From positions 62,001-126,000 of the forward strand of contig NZ_BSTR01000018.1 in the NCBI RefSeq assembly GCF_030269645.1: a DNA stretch of 64,000 nt, in the 5' to 3' direction. A program made the translations under genes and the position numbers. This document shows, piece after piece, positions 8,797 to 18,754 of the stretch. The notes below the pieces were generated by a model. It did not search any database, was not told the origin of the DNA, and saw nothing but the letters and a program-made list of their open reading frames with translations. The stretch's first letter is position 1; every line of letters begins with the position of its first letter. The stretch is from Actinokineospora sp. NBRC 105648. GTDB taxonomy: Bacteria; Actinomycetota; Actinomycetes; Mycobacteriales; Pseudonocardiaceae.

Positions 8797-8828
8797 CCAC
8801 GGCGGGCGAATGGCTGCGCCCGCCGTGG
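8797..8828. other. Stem-loop between nusG and rplK
   Basis: Arms 8797-8808 and 8817-8828 are perfect 12-nt complements with an 8-nt loop. A second GC-rich palindromic stretch of the GCGCCGCC/GGCGGCGC type lies at about 8772-8791. They fall in the 106-bp nusG-rplK gap and could act as an attenuator or RNA-processing site. No U-tract follows. Confidence 0.5.
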
Positions 8829-8852
8829 CCGCCCGGTCCGTGCCCGGACCGG

Positions 8853-10242
<1,390 letters not shown>

Positions 10243-10467
10243 TCGCGGGCCACCAAGGGCTTGACCCACGTTCGGACACACACTTGACCATCCCCACCAT
10301 AGTAGCCACCACCGGATCAGCGCTGGAGGCGAGCCACCGCGGGGACGGTCAGGTCGTTCCAAGCACGGGAGCATACGGCACCGCCGCGCCCGCCTCGAAA
10401 TCGATCCCGCCGCGAGCTGCTGACCTGCCGGTTCGCCGCGACCGCGGTCACGGCGAACCGGCGCCGG

Positions 10468-11565
10468 TCAGCCCTGCAGCGAGCGCAGCGCCGCGGCCAG
10501 GCGGGAGACGCCCTCTTCGATCTGGTCGACGCGCACCCCCGAGTAGGCCAGGCGCAGGGTCGACTCCCCGCCCTCGAGCAGGAAGTCGGTGCCCTTGACG
10601 AAGGTGACCCCGAGCGCCTCGGCGGCCGGGAGCAGCTTGGCCACGTCGACGCCCTCGCCGAGGTCGACCCACATGAAGTAGCCGCCCTCGGGGGCGGTGA
10701 ACCTCGCCTGCGGCAGGTGCCGGGACAGCGCGTCGCAGAGGGTCTTGACCCGCTCGGCGAGCGCGGCGTTCACCACGGCCACCGACCGGTCGACGCCGCC
10801 GTCGGCGGTGAACCGGTGCACGATCGCCTGGGCGAGCATGTTCGGCGAGATGTAGGTGTTGGTCGCGCGCACGCGCACCCGGCCCACCAGCTCGGCCGAG
10901 CCGACGATGTAGCCGACCCGGACACCGGGGGCCACCGTCTTGGAGAACGAGCTGGCGTAGACCACGCGGCCGCGGCCCTCGTCGAGCTCGAGCATGGTCG
11001 GCAGCGGCTCGCCGGCGAAGCGGATCTTGACGTACGGGTCGTCCTCGAAGATGACGAAGTCGTACTGCCCGGCCAGCTCCAGCAAGCGCTTGCGCTTGGC
11101 CAGGCTCAGCGTGTAGCCGGCCGGGTTCTGGAAGTTCGGGATGATGTGGGCGAAGGTCGGGCGCAGGCCGCCCTCGAGCAGGCCCGCGAGCTCCTCGACA
11201 TCGATCCCGTCGACGTCCAGGGACACCGGGCGCACGTCGGCGTCGCGGTCGCGCAGGCCCAGCAGGGTGCGGTCGTAGGTGGGGCGCTCCACGACGACCG
11301 GCTGCCCCGCGACGACGAGCTCGTCGAAGAGGAACGCGTCGGCCTGCATGGAGCCGTTGGTGACCAGCACCTGGTCCTCGGCGACGCCGTGCCACTCGGC
11401 GAGCAGCTTGCGCAGCGGGGGGTAGCCGATCGCGGTGCCGTAACCGAGGGCACCGCCGGGGTCTTGCGTGAGTGCGGCGTCCGCGGCGGCCTTGAGGCCT
11501 GCCACATCGATGATGTCGAGGGAGGGGGCGCCGCGGGCGAAAGAGATGAGTTCAGATGCCGTCAC
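10468..11565 (-). CDS. PLP-dependent aminotransferase (class I/II)
   Basis: A 365-aa fold-type I aminotransferase. The PLP lysine is K209 in SSFSKTVAPGVRVGYIVGS, with NFQNPAGYTLS and FEDDPYVKIRF also in place. The pattern matches the 2-aminoadipate/LysN-like and MocR-aminotransferase-domain group, but there is no DNA-binding domain. Substrate cannot be assigned; an aromatic or branched amino acid or 2-aminoadipate is possible. The start is a GTG at 11565. It lies downstream of hadB after a terminator-like hairpin and is probably a separate unit. Confidence 0.85.
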   Translation of the reverse strand: MTASELISFARGAPSLDIIDVAGLKAAADAALTQDPGGALGYGTAIGYPPLRKLLAEWHGVAEDQVLVTNGSMQADAFLFDELVVAGQPVVVERPTYDRTLLGLRDRDADVRPVSLDVDGIDVEELAGLLEGGLRPTFAHIIPNFQNPAGYTLSLAKRKRLLELAGQYDFVIFEDDPYVKIRFAGEPLPTMLELDEGRGRVVYASSFSKTVAPGVRVGYIVGSAELVGRVRVRATNTYISPNMLAQAIVHRFTADGGVDRSVAVVNAALAERVKTLCDALSRHLPQARFTAPEGGYFMWVDLGEGVDVAKLLPAAEALGVTFVKGTDFLLEGGESTLRLAYSGVRVDQIEEGVSRLAAALRSLQG

Positions 11566-11583
11566 GCGTGAAATCTAGATGAA

Positions 11584-11611
11584 CCGCCCCCGGCGGATGA
11601 GCCGGGGGCGG
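11584..11611 (-). terminator. Terminator after hadB
   Basis: A perfect 11-bp GC stem (11584-11594 with 11601-11611) and a 6-nt loop lie 5 bp beyond the hadB stop. A moderately T-rich sequence (TTCATCTAGATTT) follows on the minus strand. Confidence 0.7.
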
Positions 11612-11616
11612 AGTGC

Positions 11617-12021
11617 TCAAGCGGGCCGGACGATCGCGATCGCCTTGCCCAGGACCGAGCGGCCGTCGAACTTGGCGTCCAGGTTGACCCGGACGGTGCC
11701 GTCGTCGTTGACCGCTCCGATCTTGCCGGTCAGCTCCAGCAGCGCGCCGGTGTCGTCGTTGGGGACCACCACGGGGCGGGTGAAGCGGGCCGAGTAGGTG
11801 ACCAGCTCGCCCAGCCCCCACGCGGTGAGCACCCGGCCCGCCAGGGCCATGGTGAGCATGCCGTGCGCGATCACGTCGGGCAGCCCGACGCCGCGGGCGA
11901 ACGCCTCGTTCCAGTGGATCGGGTTGAAGTCGAGCGCGGCCCCGGCGTAGCGCACGAGGTCGGCCCGGGTGATGTGGGTGGACAGCGGCGGCAGCACGTC
12001 GCCGACGGTGAGCTCGCTCAT
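11617..12021 (-). CDS. hadB: (3R)-hydroxyacyl-ACP dehydratase subunit HadB
   Basis: A 134-aa single hotdog-fold MaoC-type protein. The hydratase motif is D31-F-N-P-I-H36, followed by the helix GVGLPDVIAHGMLTMALAGR. With HadA it forms the dehydratase heterodimer of FAS-II; in mycobacteria this serves mycolic acid elongation, and in other actinomycetes fatty acid or envelope lipid elongation. The start overlaps the hadA stop by 4 nt. The rpmG-hadA-hadB order is conserved in actinobacteria. Confidence 0.93.
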   Translation of the reverse strand: MSELTVGDVLPPLSTHITRADLVRYAGAALDFNPIHWNEAFARGVGLPDVIAHGMLTMALAGRVLTAWGLGELVTYSARFTRPVVVPNDDTGALLELTGKIGAVNDDGTVRVNLDAKFDGRSVLGKAIAIVRPA

Positions 12022-12476
12022 TCGCCCGCCTCCTCGGCGTCGCGCACGACCAACTGCGCCCGCGCGGTGACCCGCGGTTCGCCGCCCTCGGTCGCGATGT
12101 CGGCCCGCAGGGTGATGAAGTCGTTGCCCGCCCGGCTCATGATCGCCTCGACGGTGCTGGTGACCAGCAGCCGGTCCCCGGCCACCACCGGCGAGTGGTA
12201 GGCGAAGCTCTGGTCGCCGTGCACCATCCGGCTGTAGTCCAGCCCGAGGTCCGGGTCGCTGACGATCCGGTTGATCGCCGCCAGGTTCACGATCGTGGTG
12301 AACGTCGGCGGCGCCACCACGTCGGTGTACCCGAGGGCCCGGGCGGCCTCGGCGTCGACGTACTCCGGCCGCGGGTCGCCGATCGCCTCCGCGAACTCGC
12401 GGATCTTGGCCCGCCCCACCTCGTACACCGACTCCGGCGGGTACGTCCGCCCCACAAACGACTGATCAAGCGCCAC
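12018..12476 (-). CDS. hadA: (3R)-hydroxyacyl-ACP dehydratase subunit HadA
   Basis: A 152-aa MaoC-N (FAS1-like) dehydratase, the non-catalytic or substrate-holding partner of HadB. Typical stretches are YEVGRAKIREFAEAIGDP, then VVAPPTFTTIV and HGDQSFAYHSPVVAGD. It lacks the D-x-N-P-x-H signature, as HadA normally does. The start is a GTG at 12476. It is coupled to hadB by a 4-nt overlap and lies downstream of rpmG. Confidence 0.92.
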   Translation of the reverse strand: MALDQSFVGRTYPPESVYEVGRAKIREFAEAIGDPRPEYVDAEAARALGYTDVVAPPTFTTIVNLAAINRIVSDPDLGLDYSRMVHGDQSFAYHSPVVAGDRLLVTSTVEAIMSRAGNDFITLRADIATEGGEPRVTARAQLVVRDAEEAGE

Positions 12477-12497
12477 GGACGAACCCTACCCAAGCCA

Positions 12498-12539
12498 CGA
12501 CGAGGGCCGGCCCACCCAGGGGTGGACCGGCCCTCGTCG
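12498..12539 (-). terminator. Hairpin between rpmG and hadA
   Basis: A 19-bp stem (12498-12516 with 12521-12539), with one non-Watson-Crick position and a CAGG loop, lies 21 bp beyond the rpmG stop. No U-tract is present, so it may only partly separate rpmG from hadAB. Confidence 0.65.
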
Positions 12540-12560
12540 AACTCGTGGGGAACTCGCAGG

Positions 12561-12725
12561 TCAGCGAGTTTCCTTGTGCAGGTTGTGCGTCTTGCAGTTC
12601 GGGCAGAACTTCTTCATCTCCAGGCGATCCGGGTCGTTGCGCCGGTTCTTCTTGGTGATGTAGTTCCGGTGCTTGCAGACCTCACACGCCAGCGTGATCT
12701 TCGGCCGCACGTCAGTAGAGGCCAC
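12561..12725 (-). CDS. rpmG: 50S ribosomal protein L33
   Basis: A 54-aa protein of normal length. Two CxxC pairs are visible ([14 protein letters not shown] and [14 protein letters not shown]), so this is the zinc-binding form rather than the zinc-free paralogue induced by zinc starvation. The GTG at 12725 with GGAAGG 8 nt upstream is the start; the reading frame continues further upstream only by chance. Confidence 0.97.
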   Translation of the reverse strand: MASTDVRPKITLACEVCKHRNYITKKNRRNDPDRLEMKKFCPNCKTHNLHKETR

Positions 12726-12794
12726 GACAACACCCTTCCAAACTAGTGCCCGATCCCCGCCCGAACACCAGAGTCCCGGGAAGGCCGCCAGGCC

Positions 12795-12855
12795 GACCCC
12801 GGCGGGGGTCCGGGGGCTAGCCCCCGGCTGGGGGTCTGGGGGCTCGGCCCCCAGA
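12795..12855. repeat. GC-rich palindromic repeat cluster
   Basis: Two adjoining hairpins: a perfect 18-bp palindrome CCGGGGGCTAGCCCCCGG (12810-12827), and a stem with arms TCTGGGGG and CCCCCAGA (12835-12842 with 12848-12855). Strings of this kind recur between genes in many actinomycete genomes as REP-like elements. It lies between tRNA-Met and rpmG and may also terminate tRNA read-through. Confidence 0.6.
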
Positions 12856-12910
12856 ACAATGCCGAAGCGATCCAGTCGATGCTCTCCATCGACACAGGTC
12901 GCCCATCGCG

Positions 12911-12983
12911 TAGCGGTGGCCGGACTTGAACCGGCGACACAGCGATTATGAGCCGCTTGCTCTACCGACTGAGCTACACCGCT
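12911..12983 (-). tRNA. tRNA-Met (CAT anticodon)
   Basis: A 73-nt cloverleaf. The acceptor AGCGGTG pairs with CACCGCT, the anticodon loop is CTCATAA, the T-loop is GGTTCAAGTCC and the discriminator is A. The A-T first pair and elongator-type D-stem indicate elongator Met rather than initiator; a tRNA-Ile(CAT) cannot be excluded by eye. No CCA tail is encoded. Confidence 0.93.
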
Positions 12984-13045
12984 TTGACATGGATCAAGCC
13001 GCGCCACACCGCCGATGTTCCCGGTGTACCGCGGCCGAACCGTCG

Positions 13046-13118
13046 AGCCCCTTTACGGAATCGAACCGTAGACCTTCTCCTTACCATGGAGACGCTCTGC
13101 CGACTGAGCTAAAGGGGC
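13046..13118 (-). tRNA. tRNA-Thr (GGT anticodon)
   Basis: A 73-nt cloverleaf. The acceptor GCCCCTT pairs with AAGGGGC, the anticodon stem TCTCC/GGAGA encloses ATGGTAA (anticodon GGT), the T-loop is GGTTCGATTCC and the discriminator is T. It is the first of the tRNA-Thr/tRNA-Met/rpmG series on the minus strand. Confidence 0.96.
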
Positions 13119-13183
13119 CTTGTCCCTGGGGACGGGCGTAACTTTACACATACCCCCGCAGAGCTCCAAAACGGGGGGTGGGC

Positions 13184-15913
13184 CTAGGAGAGCAAGGTCA
13201 GCACGGTCTCGTCGCGCAGGCCCCTGGCCTGCGTGGTCCTGGCCTGCAGCCACGCTTCCAGCCTGCTCTCGGAGAGCGGGCGGGAGATCAAGTAGCCCTG
13301 CGCGACGTCGCAACCCATGCCCGCCAACTGGTCCCGGGCGGCGTCGTCCTCGACACCCTCGGCCACCACGGTCAGACCGAGTGAGTGACCGAGCTCCACG
13401 ATCGAGCGGACCACCGCCAGGTCGCCGAGATCGGTGCCCATGCCGAGCACGAAGCTCTTGTCGATCTTGACCTCGTCGACCGGCAGCTGGCGCAGGTAGG
13501 CCAGCGAGGAGTAGCCGGTGCCGAAGTCGTCCACGGCCAGCACCACGCCGAGGGCGTGCAGCCTGCGCAGCACCGGCAGGGCGCGCTGCGGGTCGGCCAT
13601 CACGCCCGACTCGGTCAGCTCCAGGGTGAGCAGCTCCGGCGGGACACCGTGCAGTTCCAGGGCCTCGGCGACGCGGTCGGGGAAGGCCGGGTCATCGAGG
13701 CTGCGCACGGACAGGTTGACCGCCGCGGCGATCCGCAGGCCGCGGTCCATCCACTTGCGCACCCGGATCAGCGACTGGTCCATCACGAACCCGGTGAGCG
13801 CGTCGACCAGGCCCGCCGCCTCGACCGCGGGCACGAACTCGTCCGGGTCGAGCCTGCCGAACTCGGGGTGGCGCCAGCGGACCAGCGCCTCCACGCCGAG
13901 CACCTGGCGGCTCGGCAGCGCGACCTTGGGCTGGTAGTGGACCTTGACCTGGCCGCTCTCCAGCGCCGAGCGGAACTGGGTGACCAGCTGGAAGCGGCGC
14001 AGGAAGATCTGGCCCATGGTGGGCAGGTAGGCGCGCACGGTGTCGCCGCCGGAGCGGGCCGCGCGCAGCGCCACGTCGGCGCGCTGGAGCAGGGCGTCGA
14101 CGTCGAGCTCGAGCGCCGCGCCGTCGCCCTCGCCCGAGCGCGGGGTGGAGTAGCCGACGACGGAGTTCGCCTCGACGGTGAGCCGGTCCACCGGGTACGG
14201 CGCGGCCAGCCCGGCGCGCAGCCGCTCGGCGATGGCCTGCGCCTCGTCGGGGGTGGTCTCGGTGAGCAGGACGGCGAACTGGCCGCCCTCGAGCCGGGCC
14301 AGCGGCACGTCCGGGCCGAGCGCGTCGCGCAGCCTGCGGCCCGCGGCGACGACCATCCGGTCGCTCCACGCGTAGCCGAGGGCGTCGCTGACGGTGGAGA
14401 GCACGTCGAGGTCGATGCGCAGCACGACCGACTCGTGGTGCTGGCGCAGGGGTTCGCCCGCGATGCGACGGAAGCCCGGGCGGTTGAGCAGGCCGGTCAG
14501 CGGGTCGTGGTAGGCGTCGTGGCGCAGGGTGGCGAGCAGCCTGCGGTTGTCCATCGCGGTGGCCAGGTGGCTGGCCATGGTGCCGATGAGCCGGTTGTCC
14601 GCCTGGCCGAAACCGCGCCAGCGGGAGAGCTTGTCGTGCGCCTCGACCACGCCGAGCAGGTGGCTCGCGCTGCGCAGCGGCACGACCAGGGCCTCGTCGG
14701 CGCCGCGGCGCAGCAGCGCGTGGCGGACCTCGGGGACCGAGTCGCCGCGGCGGAAGTGCCGCACGTGCGAGCCGGGCAGCCGCAGCAGCGCGTCGGCCCG
14801 GGAACCGGTGGCCTCGACCTGGTGGACGTCGGCGGGCAGCTCGTCGCCGGAGACCACGGTGTGCAGCGGCAGCTGCGGGTCGAAGCGCAGCCGCAGCACG
14901 ATCCGGGCGGCGCCGAGCTGGTCCTTGATCCGGTCGGCGATGACCTGCCACTCGTCGTTGTCGGTCACCTCGGCCAGCTCGGCCGGGTCGGCCAGGCCGA
15001 GGGACGGCTTGGCGGCGGCCTGGTGCCCGGAGCGGGCGACGACCAGGCTGACCTCGGAGAGCGCCTCGAGGTCGCGCTGCTCGCGGAGCAGCCCGGAGTA
15101 GGCGATGTAGAGCGCGGAGAGACCGCCGAGAGCGAGTACCAGCAGGGGCCAGCCAGCCTCGGCGTGCACCACGACCTGGTAGCCCACCACGCCCATCGAG
15201 GCGTTGACCAGGCCGAGGACCAGGGTGCGCAGGACCAGGCGGACGGCGGCGCCCAGGCGCATCCGGCGGCCGAGGATGCGGACGCAGACCAGCGCCAGCA
15301 GGGTGCTGGAGAGCGGCGCGGCCAGCGCGCCGGCGAGCACACCGGCCCAGGCGGGCCCGTAGCCCAGCGAGTTGACCCAGGCGGCCACGGCGAAGGCGCA
15401 GGTGATCTCGAAGACCATGGCGCCGGCGTTGTAGAGGATGCGGTCCTGGACCTTGCGGACCAGCAGGGTGCCGACGCCCGCGAGCAGGTGGGCGGCGAGC
15501 ACGACCTCGAACGGGGCGACGAACAGACCGATGACGAGCGGGATCTCGGAGAAGGAGATCGTCCAGGACACGCCGGTGCGGACGTCGACGTTGATCGCGA
15601 GCTGCTCGGCGAGCAGGAACCCGAGCGCCAGCAGCACCCCGATCCAGATGACCCCCGGGCGCTCCTGCGGCGCCAGCCGCCAGGAGACCAGCGCGGCGGC
15701 GGTGATCGCCGAGACCAGGATCAAGATGGAGAAGGCGAGGAAGCGGCGGTTGGGCGCGGGGTCCTCGACGAGCCACTGCTGGCCCTCGGGCTGCCCCTGC
15801 GCCGCTCGGCCCTCGGCCGGAACGCCTTGGGCCGGTTGGCCGCCGACCGGTCGGCCCACCGCGGTCGGCGCACCTGCCGGACGCTGATCGGCCGCGCCAG
15901 GGTGGTCCGGCAT
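13184..15913 (-). CDS. Membrane GGDEF-EAL protein (c-di-GMP phosphodiesterase with degenerate GGDEF)
   Basis: A 909-aa protein. Order: Pro/Gly-rich N-terminus; about eight transmembrane helices (57-275); a GAF-like region (about 320-455); a GGDEF domain (about 465-630) whose signature is EGGQF (542-546); and an EAL domain (about 650-890). The EAL residues look intact: E675-A-L, NLS (733-735), E767 in LTESG, DDFGTG (795-800), K816 in VKIDKS, EGVE (852-855). This predicts c-di-GMP hydrolysis at the membrane and no diguanylate cyclase activity; the altered GGDEF may bind GTP and regulate. It stands alone between the tRNA genes and phzF. Confidence 0.9.
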   Translation of the reverse strand: MPDHPGAADQRPAGAPTAVGRPVGGQPAQGVPAEGRAAQGQPEGQQWLVEDPAPNRRFLAFSILILVSAITAAALVSWRLAPQERPGVIWIGVLLALGFLLAEQLAINVDVRTGVSWTISFSEIPLVIGLFVAPFEVVLAAHLLAGVGTLLVRKVQDRILYNAGAMVFEITCAFAVAAWVNSLGYGPAWAGVLAGALAAPLSSTLLALVCVRILGRRMRLGAAVRLVLRTLVLGLVNASMGVVGYQVVVHAEAGWPLLVLALGGLSALYIAYSGLLREQRDLEALSEVSLVVARSGHQAAAKPSLGLADPAELAEVTDNDEWQVIADRIKDQLGAARIVLRLRFDPQLPLHTVVSGDELPADVHQVEATGSRADALLRLPGSHVRHFRRGDSVPEVRHALLRRGADEALVVPLRSASHLLGVVEAHDKLSRWRGFGQADNRLIGTMASHLATAMDNRRLLATLRHDAYHDPLTGLLNRPGFRRIAGEPLRQHHESVVLRIDLDVLSTVSDALGYAWSDRMVVAAGRRLRDALGPDVPLARLEGGQFAVLLTETTPDEAQAIAERLRAGLAAPYPVDRLTVEANSVVGYSTPRSGEGDGAALELDVDALLQRADVALRAARSGGDTVRAYLPTMGQIFLRRFQLVTQFRSALESGQVKVHYQPKVALPSRQVLGVEALVRWRHPEFGRLDPDEFVPAVEAAGLVDALTGFVMDQSLIRVRKWMDRGLRIAAAVNLSVRSLDDPAFPDRVAEALELHGVPPELLTLELTESGVMADPQRALPVLRRLHALGVVLAVDDFGTGYSSLAYLRQLPVDEVKIDKSFVLGMGTDLGDLAVVRSIVELGHSLGLTVVAEGVEDDAARDQLAGMGCDVAQGYLISRPLSESRLEAWLQARTTQARGLRDETVLTLLS

Positions 15914-16058
15914 GCAACCTCCTCGAACGGCCGATGAGTGGCCCCTGCTGGCCCGTACCCGCGCATGGCAGGTCCCCCGACGGCGAGCTGACTGTACCCC
16001 GATCAGGCGAAAGAGGCACGTGTGCTAGTTACTCCCGGACACCAACTTTTGTCCGGGC

Positions 16059-16844
16059 TCAGCAGGTGAGACGGCCGCTGAGAACGGTGACAGCGCGACC
16101 GGTGAGGCGTACGCGCGCGCCGTCGACGGCCACCCCGACGGTGCCGCCCCGGGCCGAGAGCTGCTTGCCGACCAGCAACGACTTGCCGAGTTCCGGCGCC
16201 CAGTAGGCGGCCAGGGTGCAGTGCGCCGAGCCGGTGACCGGGTCCTCGTCGACCCCGACCGCCGGGTAGAAGCAGCGGCTCACGAAGTCGGCGGGGTGAT
16301 CACCGGAAGCGGTGACAATCACTCCTCTGGCGGATTCCCGCGCGAACGCAGCGAGATCAGGTCGCAGGGCCCGCACCTCGTCGGCACTGGCGACCCGGAC
16401 CAGGAAGTCCTCCCGGCCGCGGGCGACCTGCTCGATGGTGACCCCGGGCAGCGCGGCGACCAGCACCGGCGGTGGCTCGACCGGCTGCAGCGTGTCGGCG
16501 GGGAGGTCGAGCTCGATGCCGTTCGCGGTCGGGGTGCAGGTCAGCACGCCGCTGCGGGTGGCGAACCGCCGCTCGCCGCCCAGCACGTGCGCCGCGGCCA
16601 GGGTCGCGTGGCCGCACAGGTCGACCTCGGCCACCGGGGTGAACCAGCGCAGCGGGATCGGGTCGGTCCCGCGCACGTCGGCGAACGCGGTCTCGGAGAG
16701 GTTGAGCTCGGCGGCCACGGCTTGGCGCCAGTCGTCGTCGCGGTCCTCGGTCAGCAGCACGACCCCGGCCGGGTTGCCGCGGAACGGTTGGTCGGTGAAC
16801 GCGTCGACGACGTGCACCTCGGGCGCTGTCCTGGGTCCGGCCAT
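16059..16844 (-). CDS. PhzF family isomerase/epimerase
   Basis: A 261-aa protein with the diaminopimelate-epimerase-like double fold of PhzF. The N-terminus is HVVDAFTDQPFRGNPAGVV, the catalytic glutamate is E51 in LNLSETAF, and RWFTPVAEVDLCGHATLAAAHVL and VDEDPVTGSAHCTLAAYW follow. PhzF itself isomerises a phenazine precursor; most genomic homologues have no known substrate. ATG 16844 gives the usual start, and upstream in-frame sequence is shadow. It is divergent from the GNAT gene 43 bp away. Confidence 0.9.
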   Translation of the reverse strand: MAGPRTAPEVHVVDAFTDQPFRGNPAGVVLLTEDRDDDWRQAVAAELNLSETAFADVRGTDPIPLRWFTPVAEVDLCGHATLAAAHVLGGERRFATRSGVLTCTPTANGIELDLPADTLQPVEPPPVLVAALPGVTIEQVARGREDFLVRVASADEVRALRPDLAAFARESARGVIVTASGDHPADFVSRCFYPAVGVDEDPVTGSAHCTLAAYWAPELGKSLLVGKQLSARGGTVGVAVDGARVRLTGRAVTVLSGRLTC

Positions 16845-16887
16845 GCCCGCGACGTTACTGCGCTCCGCTGACCCCGGTCGGCCGCGA

Positions 16888-17820
16888 ATGGCCTTGAATG
16901 TCGGGGTGCAGCCAGAGGAGATCGCCGAAGAGCACGCCGCGCGCCTGCTGGCGCTGGACCCGTTGCTGCCCGCGCCGCCGCCGCTGGCGCCCGGGGCGGG
17001 CACGCCGCTGAGCGTGCCCGGTGGGGCGGCGGTGGCCTGGTACCAGGAGTTGGCGGTGGGCACGGCGGCGCGGACGTGGGAACCGAGTCGCAAGCACAAC
17101 CTGGAGGTGCGGCTGGCCGGGGCGCACCAGGCGAGCAGCCTGGGCGCGTTGCTGGACCAGTGGTTCGACCTGGTCTACAGCTCGGTGGAGCCCGGTGACA
17201 CCGACTGCGCGGCGGTGGTCGAGCTGCCCAGCCGGGACACCGAGGCGGTGTTGGCGTTGGTGCGCCGGGGTTTCTCGCCGGTGAGCGTGATCGCGGTCCG
17301 GCGCGCGGGTCGCCCGGGACCTGCCGGGGATTCGGGCGCGCGGATCCGCGCCGCGACCGCGGCCGACCTGGACGCGGCGCTGGCGCTGAACCTTGAGGTA
17401 GTGGCCTACGACGCCCCCTTCGGCAAGATCACCCCGCGCGAAGACACCGCGGAGGCGCTGCGCAACCAACTGGTCTACCTGCTGGGGTTGGCCGAACCGG
17501 TGGTGTGGGTGGCCGAGCGGGACGGGCGGGCGGTGGGACTGGTGCACGTCCAACTGCCGCCGACCTCGTCGTGGGCGCAGCGCTACACCGCCGCCGACGG
17601 TGTGGGGTACCTGGCGTGCCTCGGGGTGACGGCGTCCGAGCGCGGCAGCGGGGTGGGCAGCGCGTTGGCCGCGCACGCGCACGCGGTCTTCGACGCAGCG
17701 GGCCTGCCGGTGACCTTGCTGCACCACGCGCTGCCCAACCCGCGCTCGACCCCGTTCTGGTACGCGCACGGCTACCGTCCACTGTGGACTACCTGGCTGC
17801 GTCGCCCGGTCCGCCGCTGA
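16888..17820 (+). CDS. GNAT family N-acetyltransferase
   Basis: A 310-aa protein. Residues about 145-305 form a GNAT domain: IRAATAADLDAALALNLEVVAYD, then VGYLACLGVTASERGSGVGSALAAHA (acetyl-CoA binding loop R-G-S-G-V-G-S) and FWYAHGYRPLW. The N-terminal half (about 1-140) is a diverged region that may be a second GNAT-like fold. Substrate unknown. ATG 16888 is used because upstream frame sequence overlaps phzF; GTG 16906 is possible. Its 3' end overlaps the converging gene at 17789-18754 by 32 nt. Confidence 0.82.
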   Translation: MALNVGVQPEEIAEEHAARLLALDPLLPAPPPLAPGAGTPLSVPGGAAVAWYQELAVGTAARTWEPSRKHNLEVRLAGAHQASSLGALLDQWFDLVYSSVEPGDTDCAAVVELPSRDTEAVLALVRRGFSPVSVIAVRRAGRPGPAGDSGARIRAATAADLDAALALNLEVVAYDAPFGKITPREDTAEALRNQLVYLLGLAEPVVWVAERDGRAVGLVHVQLPPTSSWAQRYTAADGVGYLACLGVTASERGSGVGSALAAHAHAVFDAAGLPVTLLHHALPNPRSTPFWYAHGYRPLWTTWLRRPVRR

Positions 17821-18754
17821 GGAAGCGGGCCAGGTCGGCGGCCTCGGCGGCGACGTCGACCGGCGGGTCGGTCAGCACACCGGCCCCGGTCTGCTTCCAG
17901 GTGGCGACCACCCGGCCGTCGACCAGGACGGTGGGCATGATGAACCCGCCTCCCGCCTGGACGCGCTTGGCCAGCTCCGGCGGGACAACGCCGTCGCGGG
18001 AGCGGTAACCGAGCAGGTAGCCGTCGAAGTGGCCGAGGAGCCGGACGGTGCGCCCGGGGTCCGGCGGGATCGGCGGTTGGTCGAGGCCGCGGAACGCCGT
18101 GCGCGCCTTGCCCAGCGGCAAACCGGACCAGGCGGCGAAGTCCTCGGCGGTGGCAGGCGCGTGGCCCGCGAGGTAGCGCTCGGCGAGGCGGGCGAGGGCC
18201 ACCGGTTCGTCCACCGCCGGCCCGGGGTCGAAGCGGACGTAGGTGGGCTCGGTGTCCGAGCGGTCCGGTCCGCGCCGGATCCGGCCGGTCATCGCGGCGT
18301 AGCTGATCAGGTGCGCCGGGGCCTGGGTCTTGGCGTCGAGGGCGATGCCCGCGGCGGCCAGGTCGGCGAGCAGCTCGGCCCGACTGCGCGGGACGTCGGT
18401 GGTGATCACCTCGGCGGCCTGCTCGACCAGGGCGTCGTCCAGGCCGAGGCGGTGGCGGCGACCGCGCAGACCGTGCGCGAAGCGCGGCCCGAGCAGCTGC
18501 ACGACCCAGCCCGCGTCCTCGGTGGCGAGCATGTGCAGGGTGCCGCGCATCGCCCAGGTGCGGACCACCGCGCCCGCGGCGCACGCATCGTCCACATCGG
18601 ACTTGACCAGCCCGCCCGTGCGCGCCCGCACCGCCAGCCGGGCGGCGCGCACGTCCTGCGACTGCACCGCGAGCACGCGCCGGACCGCCTCGACCGCGGT
18701 GCTCGACCGCGGCCCGGCCAAGCCCTGGGCCACCGTGCGGGCGACCAGGCTCAT
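17789..18754 (-). CDS. Winged-helix protein, AlkZ-like (HTH_42 family)
   Basis: A 321-aa member of the HTH_42 family, recognisable from RTWAMRGTLHMLATEDAGWVV and the C-terminal GHFDGYLLGYRSRDGVV, then GFIMPTVLVDGRVVATWK. The family includes AlkZ/YcaQ DNA glycosylases, which unhook bulky alkylation or interstrand crosslinks. The Q-x-Q motif expected in the AlkZ-like branch is visible as Q31-S-Q33. Activity is inferred from the family, and many members are untested. ATG 18754 overlaps the VOC gene stop. The tail converges on and overlaps the GNAT gene by 32 nt. Confidence 0.8.
   Translation of the reverse strand: MSLVARTVAQGLAGPRSSTAVEAVRRVLAVQSQDVRAARLAVRARTGGLVKSDVDDACAAGAVVRTWAMRGTLHMLATEDAGWVVQLLGPRFAHGLRGRRHRLGLDDALVEQAAEVITTDVPRSRAELLADLAAAGIALDAKTQAPAHLISYAAMTGRIRRGPDRSDTEPTYVRFDPGPAVDEPVALARLAERYLAGHAPATAEDFAAWSGLPLGKARTAFRGLDQPPIPPDPGRTVRLLGHFDGYLLGYRSRDGVVPPELAKRVQAGGGFIMPTVLVDGRVVATWKQTGAGVLTDPPVDVAAEAADLARFLSGGPGDAAR

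Noticed and set aside
12911-12983. Initiator tRNA-fMet
   Set aside because: The A-T first acceptor pair and D-stem look like elongator tRNA-Met; initiators have an unpaired C1-A72 type end.
13385-15937. 850-codon open frame on the plus strand
   Set aside because: It is antisense to the GGDEF/EAL gene and is long only because of GC-rich codons; it has no family likeness.
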